NCBI GenBank assembly: GCA_015680905.1
Contig: CM027377.1
Span: 87,439,001 to 87,503,000, forward strand
Length of the DNA stretch: 64,000 bases
Source of the DNA: Coptis chinensis
Taxonomy: Eukaryota > Streptophyta > Magnoliopsida > Ranunculales > Ranunculaceae
Reading direction: 5' to 3'
Shown: one piece after another, positions 1-12,563 of the stretch
Position numbering within the stretch: position 1 is the first letter of the stretch
Layout: every line of letters begins with the position of its first letter
The notes under the pieces: model-generated
What the model saw: the letters and a program-made list of their open reading frames with translations, nothing else
Told to the model about the DNA's origin: nothing
The model's database searches: none
Position numbers and translations under genes: made by a program

Positions 1-3000
1 TCTAAAAGTGACCCCTATGTACGTAAGTGATCCAGATTATCCATGTGTTTTGCAGCTTCATCAATCGAAAAGGGGATTTCGTGTGTCCCGCCGTTTGTTA
101 TAGTTCGAATGAAGTTAATCGAGGAAGGCTTTGTGGGCTGATTTGAAGAGAATGAGCGATGTAGTGATTGACCAAGCCCGGACTGTTATGGGAGATTGAA
201 ATTCTTCTAGATACCATGAGGAAAAGATGGGTGGGAGTGGGAGAAGCCATAAATGCTTGTTAGATATAGATCTGTTTGACCTCCCTTTTAAGGGCCCGCT
301 CTATATACTTGGTCCAACCGTAGAGATAGTGAGCAGATTATTGCCGGAAAGCTTGATGAGAGTGTTGGTTAATGACGGTTGGCTTGCTACCTTCCCGAAC
401 TCTGGCGGACTTCACAGGCCAGGCTCCAATAAAGGGCTTACACCTCACCTATTGGCGCGCCCGCCCTAATGTTAGCATTCGTCGATTCTCATCCACGGCC
501 GGGCAAAGGTGGACACCGCCCGCCTTGCCCGGCTTTGGAAACCCCGTCCGGTCGAATTCCCATTCCGTGGCCATCCCGTTTCGCTATCCGAGTGAGTCCT
601 ATCACGGGAGAAGGGGGCCCATCTGTTTCGAAGGTCCAAGATTCATTTCAAAAAACAGGGAATGTCGAGGCGGTTAGTCCGCATGTCCCTAACTACCTTG
701 TTCCCCGATTGGATTGCTTTCTTAGTGTGGCATCTTATCTTTTTGTTAAATCCCAATCGGTGATATTCTCATATATAAATATAGATAGAAAAGAGGCTAA
801 GCTAAGCCTAAATGCTTATTTATGGGAACGACTTTTTTTGTCCGCTTTCAGCTATGCTATATAGATCGCTACCCTTGTGAAAGAAAAAAACATCGTAAGT
901 AAGTAGCATCTAGAATAGGCAGCTAAGAAAAGAAAATCGAGTAGCTTGCGGGCGGTCGTCATTGCACACTAGCTGGTCGATTGGGGGTAAGAGAGTGTTC
1001 CGTTGGTGTTCTCGGTCTCGGTCACGACCTTGCTTGGTCAACAAGGGGATCCAAATGTCCCCATCAATAAAGTGAGGGCTTTCCCTGACCTTCTCCACCT
1101 CCACTTTTTTTTTTTTCCATGCTTTCCGTTGGTCAACAACCAACCACTTTTGAAGCTTTGGTGCGCAAGGGTTCTTCCCTAGAGCTTTCCCTCATTTCGG
1201 GACTTTTAGCACCATATCTTAAGCCATCGGGGATGTCTAGCATCCACAGGCCCTCCCTGTTCCCCAAAGAACTTCAAGGCAACCAAAGGGGATGTAGGGG
1301 AGATGGAACAACGTCCAAGCTGTGACAACCCGGCCAGCAAGACAACACGCTTCGGCAAAGAAAGACAGTTCCACTCCCAAACCTACCGGCAATCTCAAGT
1401 TCGAGTCAACCACCTCAACAACAATACTCCTGTGCTCCACTCCAATTAGGGGCAACAAAATGAATCTCCTTCATCCCAACAACATCCAGCCTCAGCCCGG
1501 TCTTAGGTAGTGAGTAGTCATTGCTATATGGAAAAGTTTTTAGTACATTCTATCCTTTCAACCCATCCAATTTGTCCTCCTAACCCACCCCGCATCACAT
1601 TATTAAGTAGTTACCCGCTATATTCTATCGAATTCCGAGAACTTAAGTAGTCGCGATTGTATTAAGTAAAAGAAAGATTTATAACCCAACCTCAACATGG
1701 ACAAAATAAAGAGACCGCTATAGCAATAAAGAAATGGATGAGTCTTGGGGCGAAAGCGAAGGGGCGGAAAGGAAACACCACATTAAGCCACACCGCATGC
1801 CGCTATATATAGACCAAGGAGGGATGAATCACTAACCGGGGAAAGGGAAGAACCCATCCACCATACTATGAGTTGCACTACTCATGAGCTCTAGTTGAAA
1901 AGCCTATGAAGAAGATCGGTCAATCGGAAGTTTCATGATAAAAGTAAAGAAGTGGTCCAGTTTTTAGAAGTGCCTAAAGATTGGTGCGGCCCATGTTATT
2001 CCATGATGTTGATACTAAACCTATGAATTAGGCCTATCTCCCCGGGAAGAATTCAAACCATTGGTTGACCTCTACTATATACATGCAAATGAGCCAACAT
2101 CTACTAGAATGCATGCAGTTGATCCCACCAAAAGAATTTTAGGATTTCCGCCTTTCATAATAATTGAAGTATGGAAGCATGGGACGGGCGGCTGAGAATG
2201 CATTCGATCGGACAAAGATGCGAAGGAGGTGGGAACCGAAGGCGATCTCTTTACCGTGGTTTACCGACCTTCCTTCCTACCCAAAGCTACCGGTGAATCG
2301 CCATACTATAGATCTCCCACTCGCGATGGTTCAATTAAATATAACATGAAATCCGTGTTCCAAGGCTAGGGAGAGATGGAGCCACCGGACCTCGCCCGGG
2401 ACCATCGATGCATTTCTCCAAGAGAGGGGAGGATGCACTTGCGGGAGCCTTGATTGAAATGACTTTAGTCCCGAAGTCTAAGGAGGAGAGGACCGGACTT
2501 TGACCCGAACTATGAGCTAAATAATGGACTCTCTTTTCCTGCCTAGGATGGGATGGAAGTTCACTCCACGGACTTAGGACCCAATGCCTCCCCCGAAGAA
2601 GGATAGATGCATAGGAATAATCAGAACGATGGAGAGACAGAGAAGAAAGAGGAGCTTCGGATAGGAATGCCATCCCTGACCTTTTGCTTGTAAGGGAGTC
2701 TCTGGTCTTTGGATCTTGATCATCGTTGGTTCGAAGGAACTGCATCTTTCCTAATAGCCCCGAATTAGCAAGCAGACATTTTGATATGGAACCGCGAAGG
2801 CCCCTATCAATGTAAACATTGAGAAATCCATGGTTTGGAAAGATTTGAAACCATTGGGCTTGGGATATTTTATATGTATTTTAGCCAGCATTAAGAAGAT
2901 ATATTGATCGACCTCGAGGAGAACTGACCATTGCCCGGAGAGGAACAAGCAAGCTTCGCCAAGGCAAACAAGAGAAGAGCTCTGTAAGTAAATGGCTCCC

Positions 3001-6000
3001 ATCCGGTCCCTTACCCCATCTGCTCCTAAACATTCAGTCGAATCTTAGGCAAAGACTACTGTTTAATATTTGTCTGAGTCTTCCCCATCAATTGAAGATG
3101 TTGGACTTTAGACCAAGGTACCGGCACCAGGAAGAAAAATGAGGGATCTCCTCTTGTTACGTAGAGTCTTTCTCTCCTCATTCGCCCTTAGTTGATTAGA
3201 GGCTTACTCTCCCGATTCTCACTCTTGCATTTAAAAAAACCCCTTGATCTAGAGGAAGATCTGTTCCCCACAACTTCGAAACATCTCGAACTTCGCCGTC
3301 AAAGGGATGGGCGGACCCGGAGTAGGAGAACTTCTTTAGTCAAACATTATTCATCAATACTGCTGCTCACCCTTGATTTCACCGGTTTATGTTCGGACCC
3401 CATTCATGACCAAAGGGAAAGGAAGTAACTTTTAAGGGTAGGAGAGCTTTTCCGCGAAGACTCATAATGTACCCGTGGTTGGACTGAAATCCAAATCCGC
3501 TTTTTGACTCCATGGTTGCAAAATTTTCCCATTGACTCGCAAAATCATGCGAGTCAGGCCCAAATGCACGTTCATCATTTGGATAACAAGAATCGGCGCT
3601 AGAGGCGGCAAGCGAAAACTCTTAATGAGCTCTCTATGTCTTTGGGGGCAAGGTCACCACATAGTCGAATGGGGAGGAGTCCCCCAGTCCCTCCGGACTT
3701 CCGCTCGAGGAACGGCTTTTGGAAGACCCGAAAGAACATCTTCGACGGTGAAAGCATTTGAGACCGCTTTGCTTGGAAGGTGCGCAGGGATGTCACTCAA
3801 ACCCGGTCCCAAGTCTCATCGCTCATTAGCTGACCAATTACAGCCACAAACTAAAGGTTAAAAGCCTTGATCATTAGATTCATGAAGAGCTAACACGTGT
3901 CCACTTCTATAGATAATAGACCTCCATCCCCATCGCCGTTATAAAATGAAAACTTTTGAGCAAGGTCTCTCGAGCCTCTCTTTCTTGATGCTTTGAATAA
4001 GCGTCATTTTAGTTATTCGATTTGGAATAGTAGTCCCGTAAGGTATGTAAATCTGGATACTTTTTGTTCCTTGGCAAAGGCGAAGGGGAAAGCCCCACGT
4101 TCCTCAGTAGCCCCAAGCAACAAGTGAGTGACTCGTGCCTTCACCTGTTATGTGAGGAGAAAAAGAATTCAAATCTAGCCGCCGCCTCCCAAAGACGACT
4201 AACTTAGGAACGATTCAGAGAAGAAGGGGCTTCCATGAAAAGAGTAAAGCTCTTTAGGAGCCTTCTTCGCTCGAACAAAAGAAGTTGGTAGGAATAAAGA
4301 CAACTTGCGGAACCAATGGGAATTGTCTTTGCTCGAAAACTCTTTTCTCCTAAATGATCATCACTTTCGGTCCTCCGCATCACTTGATCCAGAAAAGGAA
4401 AGACTTTTGCTAATGTAAGCTCCCCATCTTCCGTCGGCCTGCGTCACACTCGTTCGCCCGCCACTCGTTGGCCTTTCTCCACCTATCTCACTTTCGCTCA
4501 GCGTTAACGGGCTAGCTGCTATTGGTTTTCATTTTGAGATTCTCGAGCCTAACCGCGACTCTTTAAGCGTGCATTTGGAAGCTAACTTCAGCGGGGTCAC
4601 CCGCTTCGCTTTGACTACACTAAGGGCGAGAAGGGTTGATTAGGGGCTCAACTTCAACATTCCCTTCCCTCGTAATCTTACTTGCGGTTCAAGGAGCTAA
4701 CCAATTGCCCAAGAATCTAAAAAGACAGACCGAACAGCTCCACCAAGAAAAGCGGATGTGGAAGGAAGGCGGCGTGGCTCTCCGTAAAACAAATAATTCA
4801 CTTATTCTATCTAATATATCGTGGAAGAACATTTCGAGACTTCGAAATAGTTTCTCTCTCCATCATTCAAGACCAATGATCCACCGTCTCCCATCCCAAG
4901 CGGAAAGAAAAACCTAATTAGAAAAAAGCCAAAGCTTTTTGACGTAATAGCTACCCCCATTCTAGGGCAGCCAAAAAGCATACCGAGCTTGACCCATCTA
5001 ACGAGGTTTGCGGTGTTTATTTAGTCCAATTTTAGCCACTTTCGTGTTATGCCCAAATGGCTAGGCGGAGAAGGCAGATGTATAGCTAAACGCAAATCGC
5101 GAGAAGGTGGTAGATCAAGTGAAGTTCAAACTTCCGGAGGTCAACGGTAGGTAAGCGTCGAACCTAAAGCTCAAAATCTTCCGAGTTGAATTTTGAGCAT
5201 GTATTGCTGAGGCAAAATACTTTTTCAACTTATCAACTCGAACCGCTTTTTCAGCGGTTTCATGTTCATGTGTAGTGATCTCTCATTGCGTCTGTTTTCA
5301 CTCGGATTCTCTTCAAGGATCGGGGCGGTAATCACCCTCCGTTTCAAAGCGTCTCCCTTTCTCTTGTCGTTCAAAGCCAAGCTTCTCATCTCAATAAGAA
5401 GAAAAAAAGATTGCTCGTTAGCACTTGAGAAGAGTGTGGCGGGGAATGGCAAATATGAGTTCCCATGGGACTAGTTCCACCCCTAATTGGTGATCGATGC
5501 AAAGAGGGCCCTAATCCATTTCATAAATATGAATAAATAGGGGTGCCTCTACCCCTTGCAGCCGAGCTACTTCTAATCAAAAGTGACTTTCAAAGGGGTC
5601 CCTTTGTACGATAAGTCCCCTCAAATGCAATAATTGTCTTTTTGAAACCCGAGTGGCTTACGCTCTCTTCAATTTTTCATAAAGAATTGAGTGAGTCTTC
5701 CGCACAAGCAATAATTAAGTGACTTACGCTCCTCGGCCTTCCGGAAAGTCTAAGCTGCTGCCCGTGAATCGCCACTTGCCTTAACGAAGTCACTCTCTTT
5801 TTCTCTTCTTTCATTCCCCTTGCCTTCTTCTTAGGACTACTTTCCTTCTCACGGGCATAGCAGCAACCAAGCTTGTAATCCCTTGAATGGGGGCTAAGTC
5901 GGGTAAGCAAGTAAGTAAGGTGTAGTTGCAACAACGGCTTTCGCGTTAGCCGTTGCTTGGTTGAGGTCAAAGAAGTACAACCTTTTTAGGTAAAGGGCAA

Positions 6001-8430
6001 ATGCAAACTAGCGAGGTAAAGCGCATTCCGCGGCTCTTTCACCAATTGGAAGAGGCATCCCCGGGAATGGCCAAAAGAAATTCCTTTCCAAAATCCGCGA
6101 GTTGAAGAGCATCGATAACGGATTTTCGGTTTGTCATTTTCTTTCATTCCCCTATTGTGGCAAAAAGAGGTAAAGAGATTTTCCGGGATTGACCGATCTT
6201 GAATTCCCGCCCGCTTGCTTGCGGACCGGGGAGATTTCATTCCCATTGCTTGTTGCCTTCGGCAGCCCTCTCGCTTCGAGCAAAGCGTGGCTTCCCTTTC
6301 TTTCGGTTGGTTGGAGAATATCTTTCGGCTAAGGCAAGTCTTCGGAAATCTATACATCTTGAATGTCCTAGGTTTGGTTTTCGAGGAATGAGTATCACCG
6401 AGTAAATTTCCTTAACCCGGCGACTACTCCATCTATTGGTTCCATATTTATAGAAGACTTTGACTGCTTGCTGGCTTCAAAAGCTTAGTTCCGCTTATCG
6501 CTTCTAATGTAAATGGTTTCTCCTATAGAAATGTTTTCCTACTAATTGATTGGAGCACCCTCCCTATTCTAAAGGCATTCTAGTTGATTTTATTTTTCAG
6601 TCATGTTTTCTTTTCGGAACCAACGAAAAGAAAAGAAGACTTTTCCGTCTTCATAGAGGCATATATCAAAGTCGGGATGGAAGGCATCTAGGGAAGGATT
6701 AAGCCGTCAAGTTTGCGGGGCGTGCAAAAGAAGGATGGCTTCTTTGGGATACCGGACCAAAGCAAGCGATCCGGGGTTCGGTGGGAATAGGAAGAGAGAT
6801 AAAACAGCGAAGAAAGGTTGGGATAGATTGAAGCACCAATTGGATAAGAGTGATTCAACCCTGCGAAAGCAAAGAAATTTTTTTGTAAGTTCGCGAGCCA
6901 CGGGAGCCTTTTCGCGGAAAGAAGCGAGACATAGGTTTGGGCAATAGCAGCTGTAGTAAGCGACTCCACTCGTCCACGGTACATAAGGAAAGAACCGGAC
7001 CAAGGAAGCAACCAAATGAATGAAGGAGCGAGCCACTTGAATCGATTGCCCTCTCCTACTCAATCCCGTGCGTGCGTTCCTTCCGACTTACGTCCTACTC
7101 GAGCTTCTCACAATCGGCATCGCAAGCAGCGAAGCGCCAAAAGAAACCTGCAAGTGGAGTTTACGGGGGTCCGAGAGCCACGGGTTGAACGCCATCGGAA
7201 TAATAGAAAGAAAAGGTAAATAGTTAATGCAGAGTTTGCCCGGATAGCAAGATCGGTAGAACCGGGCACCTTGTCCTCACTTGAGCAAGGAATGATGACT
7301 TAGGAGCTCACCTTCATACCCAAACTTGATCGGAGAGGGGGGCTTTTATATGCGAGACTGCCTTGTGTCCGGAGAATGAACCGCTACCACTGTAGTAGAT
7401 TATTTACCTCGGAGATAGACCCATTCATTATAGGCCTAAGACAAATTAAGGCATATTCGGTGCCCCAACTATATAGTTATTCCGACCACGCTTGCTAGGA
7501 GAGGAATGACTTGACTAGATTTATGCCTTTAGGTTTAGGCGAGGGAAAGTTCAACTACTTTATTTTATATAATACATATCGGGCGCTGCGAAGAGATGCT
7601 TTCACGTCGCTCTTCGATCGATTAGTCGGAAATATTTGCAATCCTCAAAGAACAACCTATTCTTCTACAAAAGTCATTTATCTACAAAGATAGGTTATAG
7701 GTTGCTACTATCTATAGAACTAGTTAACCGAGAGAGTTAGATCGGATAAACCAATAGAGGAAAGACAAAGCGGGCCTTAGCTATCCTACTATCCTCGGCT
7801 ATTAAGCCTAGCAACAGAAAGCAAGAAGAACTGATCGAGATAATCTATTCAAATCTATCCTATTTTGCTCTAAACCCGAAAGTCAAGGAGCTACACATCT
7901 AGCTATCAAAGGAAAGAAGAAAGCTCCCGGCTAATACATTCGTTTTGGCCTTAGCTCTTAGCCTAGCGAAGAAGAAAGAAAGGCAAGGAGATAAAAACGA
8001 ATACCATTATTATCTAGCCTGCTCTTCTCTTATAGAACATATTCACCTTTCTTTTAAACACTAGCAACTCGAAGAACTACCACTCATAAGTAAGTCGGAT
8101 CGAGAAATCCAAGATTGAGATAGCTCGGTAGAAGGGATTCTAGATGCCTTATAATCCCATTATTTACTTGATAGAAAAAGTTTGAACCTAGAATTCATGT
8201 TCAAATAAGTTGGCTTGAACAAAGAACACAACCCTTCTCTAATAGCACGCGTCTCATTCATGTGAAAGATCGCTGTCTTCATGCTCAATCGGTAGCAAGT
8301 TGACTTAATCCCCGGGACCGTCCAATTAGAGGACCCTTTGGTGAAGGAAACTACTCTGTTATCTTGCATTCCTCATTAAGCATTAGAGACGGACAAGCTT
8401 TCTTATTCAAAAAGAGCTCTAGAAGTTAAG
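1..8430. other. Organelle-like block, left part, no recognised gene
   Basis: This stretch has balanced base composition and long runs without a convincing gene. Open frames of 60-136 codons occur on both strands, for example minus 2335-2745 and minus 5986-6357, but none shows a domain, motif or coding texture I recognise. The word usage (short AAGAAAG/CTTTCTT tracts, scattered GGCGG and TCGCTT words) resembles plant mitochondrial intergenic DNA. No mitochondrial gene, rRNA or tRNA was recognised, so the origin is inferred partly from the plastid insert just downstream. A nuclear mitochondrial insertion (NUMT) is the most likely reading. A misassembled mitochondrial piece is the alternative. 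Confidence 0.45.
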
Positions 8431-9540
8431 TCGGTGTTCTCTCATCTCTTAATTAAGAGATTTTGAAATAATTGATCTAAGGGGTTGGGTTCTTTTGCCT
8501 CGAAATCGAAAAAGCTTTTTGAAGTGGCTCGATGAGGGATTCATCGAAAGGATGAAGTTGCTTCGAATGAAGAAATAATAAAACAACATATTGTTTCGGA
8601 TCAATCCAAGGACTAACTAATTAATGAAAAGGGAGGGAGTAGATCTATAGATTCAATACCTTGTTATAGAACTTCGTGTTTTCGTGGAAATATCAGATTG
8701 GATAGAGTCGAGGAATGAGGTGGTTTCATTAGCAATTCACAGATTCAAAATGCCAAAAAGAAAGCTTGCACCCCTTCTATATCTTGCATCTATAGTATTT
8801 TTTGCCCTGGTGGATTTCTCTCTCATTTAATAAAAGTATGGAATCTTTGGTGACTAATTGGTGGAATCTTGCGCGGCAATCCGAAGTTTTTAAATGATAT
8901 TCAAGAAAAGGGCGTTCTAGAAAAATTGATAGAATTAGAAGAACTATTCCTTTTGGGCTAAATGGTAAAGGAATACCGGGATACACATATACAAACGCTT
9001 CCTATAGGAATACACAAAGAAACGATACAATTGGTCAAGATGCACAATGAGGGTTATATCCATACCATTTTACATTTTTCGACAAATATAATAAGTTTAA
9101 GCTATTCTAAGTGGTTATTCTATTACGGGTAATAAAGAACTTGTTATTATTAATTCTTGGGTTCGAATTTTTCTATAACTTAAGCGACACAATAAAAGCT
9201 TTTTTTATTCTTTTATTAACTGATTTATGTATTGGATTCCACTCACCTCACGGCTGGGAATTAATGATTGGTTTTGTCTACAAGGATTTTGGATTTTCTC
9301 ATAACAATCAAATTATATCTGGTCTTGTTTCCACCTTTCCAGTCATTCTAGATACAATTTTAAAATATTGGATCTTCCGTTATTTAAATCGTGTATCTCC
9401 ATCACTTGTAGTGATTTATCATTCAATGAATGACTAAAGAATGATCCGCTGATCTGAATCTACTCATAATGTTTTTTACTTCGTACATAAACAAACCATT
9501 AAAAGTATTACTTATTCTTTATGTTTTTAACAGCAGTTTC
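8430..9540 (+). other. Plastid-derived insert (ycf4-cemA-petA spacer region)
   Basis: The sequence upstream of the cemA start reads like the plastid ycf4-cemA spacer, and the sequence after the cemA stop resembles the start of the cemA-petA spacer. Neither ycf4 nor petA coding sequence was recognised at the ends, so the insert is a short plastid segment of about 1.1 kb. The edges are estimated by eye. A plastid segment inside otherwise mitochondrial-looking sequence is common in plant mitochondrial genomes, which supports transfer plastid to mitochondrion to nucleus. Direct plastid-to-nucleus transfer cannot be excluded. Confidence 0.7.
8750..9437 (+). pseudogene. cemA: cemA pseudogene, plastid envelope membrane protein
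   Basis: CemA is a plastid inner-envelope protein linked to proton extrusion and inorganic carbon uptake. The copy starts at ATG 8750 ([17 protein letters not shown]) and ends at TAA 9435-9437. The C-terminal part is clearly readable from about 9170, with [27 protein letters not shown] and the ending [13 protein letters not shown], all characteristic of CemA. The length of about 690 bp matches the plastid gene. It is broken: a run of six T at 8798-8803 shifts the frame and gives an early stop near 8828. A further in-frame stop lies near 8958 in the homologous frame. More indels and stops lie between about 9100 and 9170. In the nucleus or mitochondrion it would not be expected to be expressed. 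The identification is confident. Confidence 0.92.
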
Positions 9541-9860
9541 GCATCCCTACGCGACAATCGTATAAAGAGTCTTCAAACGTAAGATTTGTCGTTGTATAAA
9601 TGGGCTTCTAGCTCGTTTAGGGCTTTTCTCTTCACTTTATGACTTACGTCGGTCTATCTGAAAGCTGACTAAGAAAATAATATTCTCTGAAAAAAGCAAG
9701 CCAAGCTACTCTGATTTTCAATTAGCATTTGCTTAACACACCTATATTGACTATCGGAGCTGCTTCTTATGCCTAAGTCAAGTACGGAAAGAAAAGCCGA
9801 ATCTTCAAGAACGTTGTTCTATTTAATGATCGTAAAAGTCAACACAGATATCTTTTTCAC

Positions 9861-10015
9861 TCGCTCACTTCCTCTCAATGTATACCTCCCTTCGCCTTTT
9901 TGGGGCTATGAGAGGTATACTTGGAGGCCGTTCCCTCATTCGCTAGAATAGATGTTTCAATGCTTCCCGTTCGATACCCTTTTGGAAGGGTACCTCTCTA
10001 GATGTCATGTAATTG
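9861..10015 (+). repeat. Dispersed repeat R1, copy A
   Basis: About 155 bp shared in the same orientation with 15531-15684. Shared words include CTTTTTGGGGCTATG, TGTCAATGCTTC-like and AGATGTCATGT. The copies differ at many positions, so the duplication is old. No coding role is evident. Dispersed, diverged repeats of this size are typical of plant mitochondrial DNA. Confidence 0.8.
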
Positions 10016-10045
10016 CGTAAAGAGATGTCATGTAATTGCGTAAAG
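10000..10045 (+). repeat. Perfect 2 x 23-bp tandem repeat
   Basis: Two identical head-to-tail copies of a 23-bp unit beginning AGATGTCATGTAATTGCG, at 10000-10022 and 10023-10045. The first copy overlaps the right end of repeat R1 copy A. Copy B of R1 (15531-15684) has only one unit-like end, so the duplication followed the separation of the two copies or was lost from B. Confidence 0.9.
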
Positions 10046-12533
10046 TGATTCTATTATAGAACACGGTTTTATACCTTATCGGTCCCATCTATCGAATGAC
10101 TTAGATGTCTTCAAACAACATCTTTCTTGTTGGATAAATGGGCAATAGAAAGAAAAAACAATCAATTACGAGACCGCTAACCACCAGCATCTTCTCTCTT
10201 TTCCACCTTTCCGGTGGCTGGAATGAGAAGGAGCGAGAACGTGAACAGGATTGGGAACGGAATTCTCTTCATTGGGATTGCCTTTCCTTGGGCCCTCTCA
10301 AAAATAGTAAGCTAATCCAGTTATGCATGTGTTCCACAGCTCTCATTTGAATCATTTGCCCGGAAAAGAGCTAGATCTTAAAAGTCTCGCATATACCGCT
10401 TCGAAAGAAAAGATAGGAACTAGTTTAGTTGAGGCAGAAACTCTGGTTGCTTTGAGCTCCCTCATTGGGATCAAACCGACGGGCAGAGAGCGAACAACCT
10501 ACTTTAAGTAGTTCTATTGCTGGTAAGCTTAGCCGCCTAAACACGACGAGACTCTCTTTAACATATGATGTCGTCGGATAAGTTTTTATACTTCTTTTGC
10601 TTCTTTCGGTATGATGGAATTGGCTAGGGTTTACCAGAAATAACTAAATAGCTAGAAAAATAAAAGAGCCATTCCGTCACTACAGAATCTGTAAGAAGTG
10701 GAAGTATAGTTTTTGTTTCTCCCGGCGACCTAGCACCCGTGCATTTGAGAGATTTCAAGTCACATCCCTTGGTGGGAAGAGCAGCGGCATCCTCAAGCTA
10801 AGCTATGTCATCCACAGTCATGGAAATCCGGAGTTTAGCACGTTGTTCCATCTCGAATTGAAGCTTCGGTGTGCTCACCGGTCGGTAACTCTTATTCGAA
10901 CTGCCACGGTTAGGTCTCACAAAGACCTTGCCTATGTTCTTGCCTCGTCAATAGTACTTGCTTACTTATGAAAGCCGCTTTCAATATAGCAAATTCTTCG
11001 CATTGCTCGAGGGAATTTCATAAAGATCGATCCAGTGAGGAGGAAGTTTGGTATTGGCATGTATCCGGTTAGCATTTTGAACCATATCTAGTGAATTTTT
11101 AGGAATTTCTTTATGGAAGCATCACGAAAACATAAGAATTTTAACTCCTATCCGAAATCTTTGGGGCCTTGATCATGCGAGTTGGAATGCCGAACACCAG
11201 CTCTTCTTAATTTAAACCCGATTAGGTTGCCCACTCTCTCTATGGATAGGAAGATCCGGAGAAAGCGGCGATTGGAGAAAGGTACTATGGCGTGGAGTAC
11301 CTACTCCGCTTTCTGGAGGCTTACCCGGAGGAAAGCATGCCATGCTATACTACTACTCTTATACTCCATACCGGAAACAACAAGTCTTGTATTGAGTCTT
11401 AAAAAGATTGATGTGATCGGTAAGTTTGATAGCAATTGGAGGGATTAAGCTTGTGTTCCGTGAGGGCAAGAGCGGATTCCCTTCAAAAAAAAAAAAAAAC
11501 TCAAACCAGAAGAGAGTTGGGTAGGATAGTTTTCGGATCTTATCTCCGTTTTGGGGCGGCCTATCACTTGAGAGTCCCTTCCCCACTATCAAGTAAGTTC
11601 CGTAGTCTCCCCAACTACTCGACTCGAGAAAACGGATCTCAAAATTAGCTAATCTTTTAAAGACTCCTTACGGTTTCGGAGGAGGAAGCAGAGCTTGAGC
11701 TTCGCCCCTCGAAAAGGGAAAGGGGTGGCTTATAGTTCCTTGCTTTCTTTATTAAATAACTTACTTTTGAATCAAAACTCTAATTAATGAGCTTCATAGT
11801 ATCCCCTTCTTCCGGATTGAATCCCCTGATAATAACTAACGAGAATCGGAGGCCAGCCCAAATATGCATCTAAATCTCTTTGGTCAAGGTCTCCTATCCA
11901 TCTATCTTTCAAAGTCCTTATTCCGTCCCTCCGCCTCAAGGCAAACCAATTCTTTATCTTCCGAAGCTAGCCTTTCACTCTCGGTTCAAAGCATGCCCCC
12001 TCAGAGCTTATCAATATTGGGATTTATCTCCCCGCCATCATCGTCCAAGCATTTCAATCGAGTGGATCAAAGGGACCGGGGCACCAAGTAAAAGCTTACC
12101 CGGGCGAGCCAGCCCAAAGTAAGCTAAGCTGCCTCAAACTCTCTTGTTCCCGTTCCTCCGACTGAATGCACATCCATGTCTCTTCGTTCACCAAAGGCAG
12201 TATCAAAGCCCAACTACCCATTGGAAGTTGGAAGTCAGATTCGAGGCAAACTCAACTGATTCCAATCACAGTTCTTGCACTGGGCAGAGGGAGGATAAAG
12301 AGTTTGTTTTTAAGCCCTTTCTTTGCTTTAGCCCTGACTTTGTCAGAAGCTACACCCAGAGTTTTACACAAGAACTGCTTGAAGTAGAAAATCACACGGT
12401 TTATACATGAAATGCTACATCTCAAGTTAGAGTCCTCAAACGAGAGATTAGTCTAAGGAGAAATGGCCATAGAAAGGGTATCTCAAAAGAGCTACTGTTA
12501 CTATAATATAAGAGATCACTCTTAGGAATAGAA

Positions 12534-12563
12534 ATACCATAAAGAACAATAGAGAATATGCCT
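12534..12563 (-). repeat. Dispersed repeat R2, inverted copy
   Basis: The reverse complement of the core GGCATATTCTCTATTGTTCT found at 15884-15935 and 17100-17159. The match of about 30 bp is near perfect over the core. Confidence 0.8.
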
